The notes: generated by a model from the letters alone, not told the origin. A stretch of DNA of 64,000 nucleotides from UBA6244 sp963676875 (GCA_963676875.1 OY781436.1:4464001-4528000), one strand, 5' to 3'; positions 27,954-38,194 are shown, counted from the stretch's first letter. A program made the numbers and translations.

Positions 27954-27961
27954 CAAAGATA
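27954..27961 (-). promoter_or_regulatory. -7 box driving TPP riboswitch and TonB receptor
   Basis: TATCTTTG on the minus strand, an exact TAnnTTTG match placed about 10 bp before the first riboswitch bases. Confidence 0.65.
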
Positions 27962-28045
27962 ATTATTTTTTGGGGAAAGAAAGGCTTGTGCAAAAAAAGC
28001 ACCTCCCAACCGTGGATCATACCCGGAAGGATATAGGATGGTTGG

Positions 28046-30109
28046 CTACCTTTTAATAAAGGGTATCACCTGACGGTTTTTTCGCCCGATCCACCGTAGC
28101 ATATAATATCCTGTGGTCAGGTTTTGTGTGTTGATGCGCGTTTCCTCATGGGTTACTTTTTGTACATGAACGATATTTCCTTGATTATCATATATTTGCA
28201 TGTCTCCCGGAAGATCATCTTCATTCAGGCTCAACCATACCAAATCCTGACAGGGATTGGGAATTAAGCGCAACATTTCGTCGGGACGCATCTCATGCAA
28301 ACCCACGAGTTCACCAAAGGAACACTTCATCACACCATCGGCGTTGGTACCGGCAAAGAGGAAATCGCCGACACCCAACAGTGACCTGATTTGCAGGTTA
28401 TTAAGACCGGAATTGGCTTCCAACCAGGTTGTGCCTTCGTCAAGGGAAAAATAAATACCACCGGTGTTGGTACCACAAAACAGCACCCCGTTATATTCCA
28501 ATAACGACCTGACATGCAGGTTATCCGACAACCCATCATTGGTTTCTGTCCAGTTTTCGCCATGATCGTATGAAATAAAAATCCCATGGTCGACTGTTCC
28601 TGCGTACAACAACGGGGCAACGTACAACAGGGTTTCAATTCTGGAAATGGCCATACCATTGCCAGCGGGTTGCCAATTATTGCCGTGATCTGCCGTTCTA
28701 TAAATCCCGCCTTCATCCGTTCCTGCGAAAATATAGGTTCCGTCATAACACATGGAAACAATATTATTATCCGTAAGTCCATCATTGACGGCAGTCCACG
28801 ACTGACCATTATTCACTGATCTGAAAACACCTTTTTCGCCTGTTCCCGCGTAGGCATATCCAGGCTCAAAGGCCAAAGATTGCACCCAATAGCTTGAAAT
28901 GCCGTTGTTTATTGCAGAAAAGGCAGAACCATTTGAGTTGGACACAAACAATCCCAACAAATCAGTTCCGGCATAAACCTTACCGTCGTTTTTGGCCAAA
29001 CACCTTATCTCTACCGTTCCTATACCCGGCGCAGCGGCCCAAAATGCACCCCCATTAGATGATGCGAACAAATTGCTGCCATGAGAGCCTGCGTAGATCG
29101 TACCATCCCGGTAGCAGAGGGAGCCAATTAAAGTTCCTAAATTTAGCCCACCGGAGGCAAGAGTCCAGGTCATTCCAAAATCTGAAGATACAAACACAAG
29201 TCCACCTGAAGCGCCAGCATATAAATCACTTCCCGACATTCCGAGCGACCACAAATTAGTCTGTGTCAATCCATTATTCATGATCACCCAAGTTTCGCCC
29301 GCATCACTTGATTTGAGTATTCCCCCGGAAGTAGCAGCAAATAAGAAGCTTCCATTTTTAACCACTTCTCTGACAATGGGCATGGAACTGCTGATTAAAT
29401 ACCAACTCTGACCTCGATCCGTTGATTTATACAACCCATGATACAAGGCACAAGCCAGGATGTAGTCATCAATAATTTTTACTGTAAGGATGGTAGCATC
29501 CGAAGGCAAGCCATTGTTGGATGCCATCCAGCTTACCCCTTGATCCTCTGATAAATACATGCCACCAAGATAAGTTCCTGCGCAGACCAATCCTTCATCG
29601 GAAGACATGGTATAGATGTAATTGTTTGGCAATCCTGTGTTGGCAGATGTCCAGCTTTCGCCAAAATCAACAGATCGTTTCATTCCTTTTGTGTAAGTTC
29701 CGGCCAACAGTATATCGCCGCTTACAGCCATCGTTTTCACGTAAACCTGACGCAAACCATTGTTGAGGGCTGTCCAGCTTTCACCGGCGGTGACCGAACT
29801 AAAAACGCCCTCATCCGTTGATACAAAAATGGTGTCACCTTTGGTGACAAACCATTTAATATCCCGACTGGTGAGACCATTATTCATTTGCTGCCAATGG
29901 GCACCTTGATCGGAAGTTCTATAAATACCGCTGCAAGTTCCGGCAAAAACAAAGTCGTCCATCGCAGTGAAATACCTGATTGTATTGCCATCGGGTCCTG
30001 CGGTTGGTTGCCATTGAGCTTCAGCAATAGTTGAAAGCAAGAACAAAAAAACAACACCCGCCAGTCGGGAAAAAAACGACCAAAAATGCTTACTACTCAT
30101 CTGATTCAA
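28046..30109 (-). CDS. T9SS-exported BNR/Ycf48-like propeller protein
   Basis: A 687-aa secreted protein: signal peptide (MNQMSSKHFWSFFSRLAGVVF...), then about twelve repeats of ~45 residues with the Asp-box-like pattern 'GiyrSsD.G.tW...n.GL' (for example SGIYRTSDQGAHWQQMNNGL, GGIYFSLDEGTTWLEANSGL), and a C-terminal sorting domain of about 75 residues starting LIPNPCQDLVWLSL and ending MLRWIGRKNRQVIPFIKR. This last domain directs export by the type IX secretion system, so the protein is probably on the surface or released. No catalytic site is visible; adhesion or binding is a guess. Confidence 0.88.
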   Translation of the reverse strand: MNQMSSKHFWSFFSRLAGVVFLFLLSTIAEAQWQPTAGPDGNTIRYFTAMDDFVFAGTCSGIYRTSDQGAHWQQMNNGLTSRDIKWFVTKGDTIFVSTDEGVFSSVTAGESWTALNNGLRQVYVKTMAVSGDILLAGTYTKGMKRSVDFGESWTSANTGLPNNYIYTMSSDEGLVCAGTYLGGMYLSEDQGVSWMASNNGLPSDATILTVKIIDDYILACALYHGLYKSTDRGQSWYLISSSMPIVREVVKNGSFLFAATSGGILKSSDAGETWVIMNNGLTQTNLWSLGMSGSDLYAGASGGLVFVSSDFGMTWTLASGGLNLGTLIGSLCYRDGTIYAGSHGSNLFASSNGGAFWAAAPGIGTVEIRCLAKNDGKVYAGTDLLGLFVSNSNGSAFSAINNGISSYWVQSLAFEPGYAYAGTGEKGVFRSVNNGQSWTAVNDGLTDNNIVSMCYDGTYIFAGTDEGGIYRTADHGNNWQPAGNGMAISRIETLLYVAPLLYAGTVDHGIFISYDHGENWTETNDGLSDNLHVRSLLEYNGVLFCGTNTGGIYFSLDEGTTWLEANSGLNNLQIRSLLGVGDFLFAGTNADGVMKCSFGELVGLHEMRPDEMLRLIPNPCQDLVWLSLNEDDLPGDMQIYDNQGNIVHVQKVTHEETRINTQNLTTGYYMLRWIGRKNRQVIPFIKR

Positions 30110-30348
30110 CTATTATTTCCAAATCGGAGATAACCACGTGATTGGTGATCCTATTATCTTCGGTTGGTTTCAAAAATTTACTCGTGTGACATCTATTGAG
30201 GAAAGAAAGTTTTTTCAACTTTATTCCGCCAGGCTAAGTTCGTGCTTTTTTTTATTAGAAAGCAAATATCAGTTATAATCCAATATATCTTTTAAAAAGG
30301 GAATCATTAAGTATGCTACGATTTAGGGATTTCTTCATAGGTTTATCC

Positions 30349-30356
30349 TATATTTG
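30349..30356 (+). promoter_or_regulatory. -7 box of pyk
   Basis: TATATTTG matches TAnnTTTG and lies 38 bp upstream of the chosen pyk start. It falls inside the longer open frame, which argues against a start at 30313. Confidence 0.6.
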
Positions 30357-30393
30357 CCAAGGGATATCATCAACCATTAACACAGCTAACCTC

Positions 30394-31932
30394 ATGAAAA
30401 AGAACAACTTCCTAATGACCAAGATCATTGCCACCTTGGGTCCTGCCTCGGGATCGGTGGAAAAAATAGTTCAACTCATCGAAGCCGGCGCCCGGGTTTT
30501 TCGCATCAACTTCTCTCATGGAAAATTTAGCGAGTACGACCAGCTAATAGAGCATATACGTGAGGCCGAAGGCATTACAGGTGAATACGTGGCCATATTG
30601 GGCGACATCAGCGGACCGAAAATCAGGATTGGAAAAATTGCCGAAGAAGGCGTGATGCTGGTGGATGGTCAGGAAATTATTTTTAGCAAATCAGACGTGC
30701 CCCAGGGAGAATTGTTATTTCCACCTGTTTTTTCAACAACCTATCCGGCATTTATAGATGAAGTGCAACCTTCTGAACGCATTTTGCTGGATGACGGCAA
30801 TATTGAGTTGGCTGTTGACCGCAAGGAAGAATTTGATGGGGAAACACGACTTGTTTGCAAGGTAATTGCCGGCAACCTGCTTACCTCCTCCAAAGGCATC
30901 AACCTGCCGGATACAGAGCTTTCGCTACCCTCCCTCACCGAAAAAGATTATGAATGTGTGGCCTATGCGGTGCGCAAAAATCTTGATCTGCTGGCTTTAA
31001 GCTTTGTAAGAACAAGAAAAGATATTCTTTTGTTGAAAAACAAGCTGAAAGAGCATGGCGTTCGTCCCAAAAATTTGGGTATTACCAGTCATGATTTTGG
31101 TTTTTCCACAGCCCACGAAGACACACCTTACATTCCCATAATCAGTAAGATAGAAAAACCACAAGCTATTAAAAACCTGGAAGAAATCATCGAGGAATCG
31201 GATGGAGTGATGGTGGCACGAGGCGATTTGGGTGTGGAAATGGATTTGGCAGAAGTGGCCATCCTGCAAAAGCAAATTGTCCATCTGTGTCGGAAGGAAG
31301 GCAAACCCGTAATTGTGGCCACCCAGATGCTCCAAAGCATGATTGTTGACCCCACCCCCACCCGTGCCGAAGTGTCGGATGTGGCAAACGCTATCCTCGA
31401 CGGGGTGGATGCCGTGATGCTTTCGGGAGAAACCGCAGTGGGCAAATATCCGGTAGCCGCCGTAAAAATGATGGCACGTATTGCTGAAAAAACGCAGGCA
31501 TATGTGCGAAAATTTGGCCACCAACATCCCCGCTTCATAAAAAAAGAAGGTTTTTTAAATAGAAAATCAGCCATGGCGCACGGAGTTGCTGACATTGGTC
31601 GCGATATCGAAGCCAAATATGTGGTTTCCTGGATACACTCCGGAGGCAGTAGCATGATGGTTTCGCAGCAGCGCATGGACATCCCTATCCTGGCGTTTGG
31701 CGAAAATGTGGAACGCCTTCGACAACTGGCGTTGCTCTACGGAATCTGGCCCAGATATAAAGAACAACCTACCTCCGGAAGTCAGTTTATCGCCGATATC
31801 GACGAAATATTATTGAAAGAAAACCTGGCCAAACAAAATCAACCGGTTATTATCGTTGCCAGCGATCCCATAACCCGACGCGGGTTAACCAACCGCATTG
31901 TTATACATTATGTGGGGGAGAGTATGGAGTAG
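30394..31932 (+). CDS. pyk: Pyruvate kinase
   Basis: A 512-aa pyruvate kinase (phosphoenolpyruvate + ADP to pyruvate + ATP), cytoplasmic, last step of glycolysis. Motifs: TKIIATLGPASGS, RINFSHGKF, GDISGPKIRIG, signature ISKIEKPQAIKNLEEIIEES with the catalytic Lys, MVARGDLGVEM, ATQMLQSMI and LSGETAVGKYPV; then the C-terminal allosteric domain (VVSWIHSGGSSMMVS). The start at MKKNNFLMTKII is used because the promoter lies inside the longer frame; MTKII at 30415 is a possible alternative. Confidence 0.96.
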   Translation: MKKNNFLMTKIIATLGPASGSVEKIVQLIEAGARVFRINFSHGKFSEYDQLIEHIREAEGITGEYVAILGDISGPKIRIGKIAEEGVMLVDGQEIIFSKSDVPQGELLFPPVFSTTYPAFIDEVQPSERILLDDGNIELAVDRKEEFDGETRLVCKVIAGNLLTSSKGINLPDTELSLPSLTEKDYECVAYAVRKNLDLLALSFVRTRKDILLLKNKLKEHGVRPKNLGITSHDFGFSTAHEDTPYIPIISKIEKPQAIKNLEEIIEESDGVMVARGDLGVEMDLAEVAILQKQIVHLCRKEGKPVIVATQMLQSMIVDPTPTRAEVSDVANAILDGVDAVMLSGETAVGKYPVAAVKMMARIAEKTQAYVRKFGHQHPRFIKKEGFLNRKSAMAHGVADIGRDIEAKYVVSWIHSGGSSMMVSQQRMDIPILAFGENVERLRQLALLYGIWPRYKEQPTSGSQFIADIDEILLKENLAKQNQPVIIVASDPITRRGLTNRIVIHYVGESME

Positions 31933-31939
31933 GGAGAGG

Positions 31940-33273
31940 GAAGACGGAAGACGGAAGTGGGAAGTCCGAAGTCCGAAGGCGGAAGTGGGAAGTCGGAAGA
32001 CCGAAGACCGAAGACAGAAGATCAACAATATAATATGCATCAAAGCACCATAGGTGCGACAGACAATTAGCCCTGGAATTTATTCCCGGGCGATAAGAGT
32101 AGATAGTAAGGAGTAATTAGTATGGAGCGAGCAATAGCCCGTAGGGCTTAAATATCAATAGTATAACCCATACAACAACCCATTTGTCCGTAGGACATTA
32201 ACGGAAGTGGGAAGTGGGAAGTCGGAAGACCGAAGTCGGAAGACGGAAGATCAACAATAATATAAGCATCAAAGCACCATAGGTGCGACAGGCAATTAGC
32301 CCTGGAATTTATTCCCGGGCGATAGGAGTAGATAGTAAGGAGTAATTAGTAAGGAGCGAGCAATAGCCCGTAGGGCTTCAATATCAATAGCATAACGAAT
32401 ACAACACCCCATTTGTCCGTAGGACATTAACGGAAGACGGAAGACGGAAGACAGAAGACCGAAGTCCAAAGACAGAAGATCAACAATATAATATGCATCA
32501 AAGCACCATAGGTGCGACAGACAATTAGCCCTGGAATTTATTCCCGGGCGGTAGGAGTAGATAGTAAGGAGTAATTAGTATGGAGTAGATAGTATGGAGT
32601 AAGCAATAGCCCGTAGGGCTTCAATATCAATAGTATAACGAATACAACACCCCATTTGTCCGTAGGACATTAACGGAAGAGGGAAGACGGAAGACCGAAG
32701 TCCAAAGACAGAAGATCAACAATATAATATGCATCAAAGCACCATAGGTGCGACAGGCAATTAGCCCTGGAATTTATTCCCGGGCGATAAGAGTAGATAG
32801 TAAGGAGTAATTAGTATGGAGCGAGCAATAGCCCGTAGGGCTTCAATATCAATAGTATAACGAATACGACAACCCATTTGTCCGTAGGACATTAACGGAA
32901 GACGGAAGTCCGAAGTCCGAAGTCCGAAGTCCAAAGACAGAAGATCAACAATATAATATGCATCAAAGCACCATAGGTGCGACAGACAATTAGCCCTGGA
33001 ATTTATTCCCGGGCGATAAGAGTAGATAGTAAGGAGTAATTAGTATGGAGCGAGCAATAGCCCGTAGGGCTTCAATATCAATAGTATAACGAATACGACA
33101 ACCCATTTGTCCGTAGGACATTAACGGAAGACGGAAGTCCGAAGTCCGAAGTCCGAAGTCCAAAGACAGAAGATCAACAATATAATATGCATCAAAGCAC
33201 CATAGGTGCGACAGGCAATTAGCCCTGGAATTTATTCCCGGGCGGTAGGAGTAGATAGTAAGGAGTAATTAAT
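31940..33273. repeat. Six-copy ~229-bp tandem repeat
   Basis: The anchor ATCAACAATATAATATGCAT recurs at 32021, 32250, 32479, 32715, 32944 and 33173, so the period is 229 bp (236 once). Each unit holds four short hairpins, GCACCATAGGTGC, GCCC...GGGC around GGAATTTATTCC, AGCCCGTAGGGCT and TGTCCGTAGGACA, and a variable run of 7-bp repeats (GAAGTCC/GAAGACG type). Units are nearly identical. No reading frame spans it. The hairpins with a GTA loop are REP-like. Confidence 0.9.
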
Positions 33274-33274
33274 A

Positions 33275-33340
33275 CCGATTATGAATTGAAATGAGCTTTA
33301 AGTTCGCTTCGCTCCTGAAACCTCTTCAATTCTATATCGG
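33275..33340. repeat. Imperfect hairpin element
   Basis: CCGATTATGAATTGAA and TTCAATTCTATATCGG are inverted copies (13 of 16 positions pair) around a loop rich in TTCGC. It begins exactly where the tandem repeat ends, so it may be a small palindromic element inserted in the last unit. Confidence 0.6.
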
Positions 33341-33511
33341 CATTATACATAAACAGCATAGTGCTAACTTCAATTTATAGTTGGTATAATCTGTCATTTG
33401 CAACCCCAAAGTCTGATACACCGTCAACAAGCGAATACATTGGGAAAATGATTTTCATCGCTATTGACATCAAGACAATGGTATTTTCGCCGGGTAATTT
33501 CTCAAAAAGCT

Positions 33512-33519
33512 TATTTTTG
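33512..33519 (+). promoter_or_regulatory. -7 box of uvrB
   Basis: TATTTTTG fits TAnnTTTG, 12 bp before the uvrB start codon, which implies a very short leader. Confidence 0.5.
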
Positions 33520-33531
33520 TAAAAAAGTATT

Positions 33532-35547
33532 ATGGACCTAAAACTCATATCCGACTTTAAACCTACCGGCGACCAACCCGAAGCCATCAGTCAACTAACG
33601 GAAGGAATTCTGCGTGGCGACAAAGCGCAGGTGCTGTTGGGAGTTACGGGTTCCGGAAAAACATTTACCATCGCCAACATGCTTGCCAACGTGCAACGTC
33701 CTGCTCTGGTGTTAAGTCATAACAAAACGCTGGCAGCACAACTTTACGGTGAGTTTAAACAATTTTTTCCCGAAAACGCCGTGGAGTATTTTGTTTCCTA
33801 TTACGACTACTATCAACCCGAAGCCTACCTTCCCACCACCAATACCTATATCGAAAAAGACCTAAGTATCAACGACGAAATTGAGAAACTCAGGCTTAGT
33901 ACCACCTCTTCCCTCCTATCCGGAAGACGTGATGTGATTGTGGTGTCGTCGGTGAGCTGTATATACGGTATTGGGAACCCTGACGATTTTACCAGCAACG
34001 TCATTGCCCTCCATAAAGGCATGTTGTTGAGCCGAAACAAATTCCTTCGCGATTTGGTAACTGCCTTATATTCAAGAAATGAGATGGAACTCAAGCGAGG
34101 CACTTTCCGTGTAAAGGGCGACACCGTTGACATTTATCCGGCCTACATGGACTATGCCTTCCGTATTATTTTTTGGGGTGATGAAGTCGAAGCTATTGAA
34201 ACCATTGATCCACTGGAAGGCAAGAAAGCGAGTAACTTGGAGACCGTCACGATTTATCCGGCCAATATATTCGTTACCTCACCAGATAAAATGAAGTCGG
34301 CCATAGAAGATATCAAAGTCGACATGATCAAACAGGTGGAATATTTTCGGGAGATTGGCAAACACCTAGAAGCCAAACGTTTGGAGGACCGTGTGATTTA
34401 CGACATGGAAATGATGCGCGAGTTGGGTTACTGTTCAGGAATTGAAAACTATTCACGCTATTTTGACGGTCGCGCTCAAGGATCACGCCCCTTTTGTCTA
34501 TTGGATTATTTCCCGGAAGATTACATTACCATCATCGACGAAAGTCATGTGACTGTTTCACAAATCAGGGCCATGTATGGCGGCGACCGTTCACGTAAGG
34601 AAAATCTGGTGGAATACGGCTTCCGACTGCCATCGGCCATGGACAACCGCCCACTCAAGTTTGAAGAATTTGAAGGTCTCACGCGACAAGCAGTTTTTGT
34701 GAGTGCAACGCCTGCTGATTACGAAATGGAAATGGCTGAAGGGGTCATGGTTGAGCAGGTAATACGACCCACGGGATTGCTTGATCCGCCCATCGAGGTG
34801 CGTCCCAGTTTGAATCAAATTGACGATTTGCTGGATGAAATTGAAAAAACACTGGCCAAAAACTATCGGGTTTTGGTAACCACCCTCACAAAACGCATGG
34901 CCGAGGAACTCACCAAGTACCTGATGGATTTGAACATACAAACCCGATATATCCACTCGGATGTGGACACCCTCGACCGGGTGGAAATTCTGAGAGAACT
35001 CCGATTGGGTACCTTTGGCGTGTTGGTGGGAGTTAACCTGCTTCGCGAAGGTCTTGATTTGCCCGAAGTGGCACTGGTAGCCATTCTGGATGCTGACAAA
35101 GAAGGCTTTTTGCGGTCGGCCCGTTCGCTAACCCAAACTTCCGGACGTGCGGCACGAAATCTGGAAAGTAAGGTCATTATGTATGCCGATAAAATCACCA
35201 GAAGCATGGCACAGACCATTGACGAAACCAACCGTCGTCGTGAAAAACAGTTGGCATACAACGAAAAGCACGGAATTACCCCCACGGCCATCATCAAGTC
35301 GGTGGAATCCATCATGGGACAAACCGGACTTGCAGCCAACCGAAAGGAACCAGCATACGTGGGAGGAAGCAACCCAACCATCGCTGCCGATCCCGTGGTG
35401 CAGTACATGAGCCGCAAGGAGGTTGAAATGGCCATTAATAAAAACAAAAAGGACATGCAGGCAGCCGTTAAAGAACTGGATTTTATTGAAGCAGCCCGCT
35501 TACGTGACGAAAATAAGGTCCTCGAACAATTACTTCAAGAAAAATAG
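33532..35547 (+). CDS. uvrB: Excinuclease ABC subunit B
   Basis: A 671-aa UvrB, normal length. Walker A GVTGSGKT at residues 37-44, the beta-hairpin region VSYYDYYQPEAYLPTTNTYI that checks damaged DNA, DESHVT (motif II), motif VI region QTSGRAARN, and the C-terminal UVR motif (KELDFIEAARLRDENKVLE) for UvrC contact. It works with UvrA and UvrC in nucleotide excision repair. It has its own promoter and is followed 4 bp downstream by a lipoprotein gene. Confidence 0.98.
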   Translation: MDLKLISDFKPTGDQPEAISQLTEGILRGDKAQVLLGVTGSGKTFTIANMLANVQRPALVLSHNKTLAAQLYGEFKQFFPENAVEYFVSYYDYYQPEAYLPTTNTYIEKDLSINDEIEKLRLSTTSSLLSGRRDVIVVSSVSCIYGIGNPDDFTSNVIALHKGMLLSRNKFLRDLVTALYSRNEMELKRGTFRVKGDTVDIYPAYMDYAFRIIFWGDEVEAIETIDPLEGKKASNLETVTIYPANIFVTSPDKMKSAIEDIKVDMIKQVEYFREIGKHLEAKRLEDRVIYDMEMMRELGYCSGIENYSRYFDGRAQGSRPFCLLDYFPEDYITIIDESHVTVSQIRAMYGGDRSRKENLVEYGFRLPSAMDNRPLKFEEFEGLTRQAVFVSATPADYEMEMAEGVMVEQVIRPTGLLDPPIEVRPSLNQIDDLLDEIEKTLAKNYRVLVTTLTKRMAEELTKYLMDLNIQTRYIHSDVDTLDRVEILRELRLGTFGVLVGVNLLREGLDLPEVALVAILDADKEGFLRSARSLTQTSGRAARNLESKVIMYADKITRSMAQTIDETNRRREKQLAYNEKHGITPTAIIKSVESIMGQTGLAANRKEPAYVGGSNPTIAADPVVQYMSRKEVEMAINKNKKDMQAAVKELDFIEAARLRDENKVLEQLLQEK

Positions 35548-35551
35548 GGAC

Positions 35552-36736
35552 ATGAAAATAAAATTATTCTCCTTCCCAACACTGACGCTCTTTGCCGTAA
35601 TACTATTTATGTTGCCGTCCTGCGTGAGTTCGACCAAACAACTCCAAAAGGGAAATTACGATGATGCCATTGAAAAAGCTGTTAAAACCTTGCTAAAAAA
35701 TCCGGGAAAATTCAGTGAAATTGAAACCCTTAAATCAGCTTACAGCATGGCCAACCGCAAGGATGAGGAAACCATCAGGCAACTGAAAATATCAGGACAA
35801 CCGGATATTTTTGAAAAAGTGCTGGACTTATATCTTCGTCTGCAAAAACGTCAGGAAACCGTTGGACGACTGCCCTCCACAACTTTGGCTCGAATTAAAT
35901 TTAAACACAAAGACTACTCATCGGATGTGGCGGAATCGAAAAACAAAGCTGCCGCCTACCTCGATTCTCATGCCAGTTGGTTACTGATAAGTGGCAAAAA
36001 AACGGATGCCCGTCAGGCCTATGCCGAATTTTTAAAGGTCAAAGAGTTTTTTCCCCATTACAAACTCATCGATAGCAAAATAGACCAGGCATACCAACAA
36101 GGAATCAACCATGTGATCATTATCTTTGAAAACGACAGCAGAACAGCACTGCCACAGGATTTCGAACAGGATATGATGAAAATATCATTGAGATCGTTAA
36201 ACGAAAAATGGATAAATTTCCATACGCACACGAATAAAAACACAACATATGATTACGCCATATATTTGATTATTAACAACATACAAATATCCCCTGATTT
36301 CCTGAAAGAAAAAGACTACAAAGAGGAAAAGGAGGTGGCAGATGGTTTTACTTTTTCATTTGACAACAACGGAAATGTGATGAAAGATAGTGATGGAAAC
36401 AATATAAAAATACCACGCATGAAAACAATCACTTGTTATGTAGCAGAAACTGAATTGAAAAAGCAAATTGCAATTTCGGGAACCATCGAATTTTGGGATC
36501 GCCGCAATATAGAATTCATTGAAAGCCAACCCATCCGCAGCGAATTTTTATTTCATCATCGCTTTGCACGTGCTAGTGGCGATTTGGAGGCCATGAGTGA
36601 CAAAACAAAAGAACTTATCAAATTTGACCCTGCCCCTTTTCCTACAAATTTGCAAATGATTTATGATAGCAACAAAAACCTGAAAAAACAGGTCATGGAG
36701 ATTATCTCAGCGAATAGAAAACTCCTGTATTACTAA
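35552..36736 (+). CDS. Lipoprotein with TPR-like N-terminal helices
   Basis: A 394-aa lipoprotein (lipobox FMLPSC near residue 23). After the anchor, KQLQKGNYDDAIEKAVKTLLKNPGK looks like a tetratricopeptide-type helix pair ('G.yd.Ai..a...l...P'), followed by a large domain I do not recognise. The start was set at ATG 35552 because it yields the signal; the longer frame from 35423 lies inside uvrB. The 4-bp gap to uvrB suggests one transcript, but a link with DNA repair is unlikely. Confidence 0.85.
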   Translation: MKIKLFSFPTLTLFAVILFMLPSCVSSTKQLQKGNYDDAIEKAVKTLLKNPGKFSEIETLKSAYSMANRKDEETIRQLKISGQPDIFEKVLDLYLRLQKRQETVGRLPSTTLARIKFKHKDYSSDVAESKNKAAAYLDSHASWLLISGKKTDARQAYAEFLKVKEFFPHYKLIDSKIDQAYQQGINHVIIIFENDSRTALPQDFEQDMMKISLRSLNEKWINFHTHTNKNTTYDYAIYLIINNIQISPDFLKEKDYKEEKEVADGFTFSFDNNGNVMKDSDGNNIKIPRMKTITCYVAETELKKQIAISGTIEFWDRRNIEFIESQPIRSEFLFHHRFARASGDLEAMSDKTKELIKFDPAPFPTNLQMIYDSNKNLKKQVMEIISANRKLLYY

Positions 36737-36763
36737 ATTATTTTCTAAGAGTCGAAAACGAAA

Positions 36764-38194
36764 ATGACACACACACTCATCCCTACCGATCGTAAAGCAC
36801 TAACAATTAACATCGACACCAACATGTATGGCACCTTTGCCGAAATTGGCGGCGGTCAGGAAGTGGCCCGCCATTTTTTTATGGCAGGTGGATCGTCCAA
36901 TACAGTGGCAAAATCGGTTTCAGCTTACGATAAAAAATTTAGTGACGCTTCATACAACAAAAACAAACCCGGACGACATGTATCTGAAGAACGTTTGACA
37001 AAAATGCTAGATATTGAATATCTGCAACTTACCAGCGTTCTGAAAGAAAAACAAGATGAATTTTGCTTTTTTACACTGGCCGACACGGTAGAAACCATCA
37101 ACTACGCCAAAACCAATTATAGTCACGGCTGGATGGGTATTAAATTTCAGCTGGCACCCAATACTTTACCGAATACGGTAATTATCCACTTAAAATTACT
37201 GGAAAATGACGCCGTACTTCAACAACAAACCATTGGTACCGTTGGTGTCAACCTCTTGTATGCTTGCAAATTTTACCACAATTCACCCAACGACTTCCTG
37301 AAATCGCTCACCGACAACCTCACCATGGATCGCTTTAGAATTACCATGATGCGCATGAGTGGACCCGATCTGGATTATGTGGACAACCGTTTGTTGGCCG
37401 TACAGTTGGTGAAAAACAAAATGACCCAGTCCATCATGTTCGACAAAAGCGGACTCGTGCAACAACCCTCCGACATGCTGTATAAAAAGAATGTACTGGC
37501 CTTGCGGGGAAGTTTCCGACCCATCACCTACATCACCCGCGACATCCTGAGCAAAAGCATGGAGTTATTTGCCCGTGATGAGGATTACGAACCCGAAAAC
37601 ACCCTCTCCTTTTGCGAGCTCACACTCAATAACCTAACCATGAAAGGTGAATTCGACGAGCAGGATTTTCTCGAAAGAGTGAATATGCTGAACAGCATCG
37701 GGCAAAATGTGATGGTATCCGATATCCGCGAATATTACAAACTGGTGGAGTTTTTCTCCCAGTTTAAGATACGTAACCTTCGTATTGTTATGGGGGTGCC
37801 TACTTTTGAAAAAGTGGTTTCCAAAAAATACTACACCGATCTTCGTGCAGGCATTCTGGAAGCCATGGCCAAACTGTTTCCAGACAACATGAAACTCTAT
37901 TTGTATCCAACCATCAAAGAAATCAAGGGTGAAAAAAAGATGCTCAGTTCCAAAGATGTAAAAATGGATAAAGACGTAAAACTGTTGTTTGACTACCTAC
38001 AAACCAAGCGTTCGGTACTGGATTTAGAAACATCCATGTCGCATCAACTGCATATTAGGTCGCATGAGGTGCTGAAAATGATTCATAACAACAACCCGGA
38101 TTGGGAAAAATATACCCCCATGCAAGTGGTGAAGGTGATAAAGGAACGTGGACTGTTTAAAAAACCGGGTAAGGCAATCACTAAAACCCCTTAA
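36764..38194 (+). CDS. Conserved protein, function unknown (476 aa)
   Basis: A soluble-looking 476-aa protein with no signal or membrane helix. The N terminus INIDTNMYGTFAEIGGGQEVARHFFMAGG and SHGWMGIKFQLAP resemble a conserved Bacteroidota family that I recall being labelled with unrelated names in databases (for example 'TonB-dependent receptor' or 'nicotinate-nucleotide adenylyltransferase'). Nothing here supports either label: there is no signal peptide, barrel or HIGH-type nucleotidyltransferase motif. It follows the lipoprotein gene by 27 bp. Its 3' end overlaps the convergent gene by 14 bp. Confidence 0.8.
   Translation: MTHTLIPTDRKALTINIDTNMYGTFAEIGGGQEVARHFFMAGGSSNTVAKSVSAYDKKFSDASYNKNKPGRHVSEERLTKMLDIEYLQLTSVLKEKQDEFCFFTLADTVETINYAKTNYSHGWMGIKFQLAPNTLPNTVIIHLKLLENDAVLQQQTIGTVGVNLLYACKFYHNSPNDFLKSLTDNLTMDRFRITMMRMSGPDLDYVDNRLLAVQLVKNKMTQSIMFDKSGLVQQPSDMLYKKNVLALRGSFRPITYITRDILSKSMELFARDEDYEPENTLSFCELTLNNLTMKGEFDEQDFLERVNMLNSIGQNVMVSDIREYYKLVEFFSQFKIRNLRIVMGVPTFEKVVSKKYYTDLRAGILEAMAKLFPDNMKLYLYPTIKEIKGEKKMLSSKDVKMDKDVKLLFDYLQTKRSVLDLETSMSHQLHIRSHEVLKMIHNNNPDWEKYTPMQVVKVIKERGLFKKPGKAITKTP

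Noticed and set aside
31940..33273. CRISPR array
   Set aside because: The repeat unit is 229 bp, contiguous and without unique spacers; no cas genes are present.
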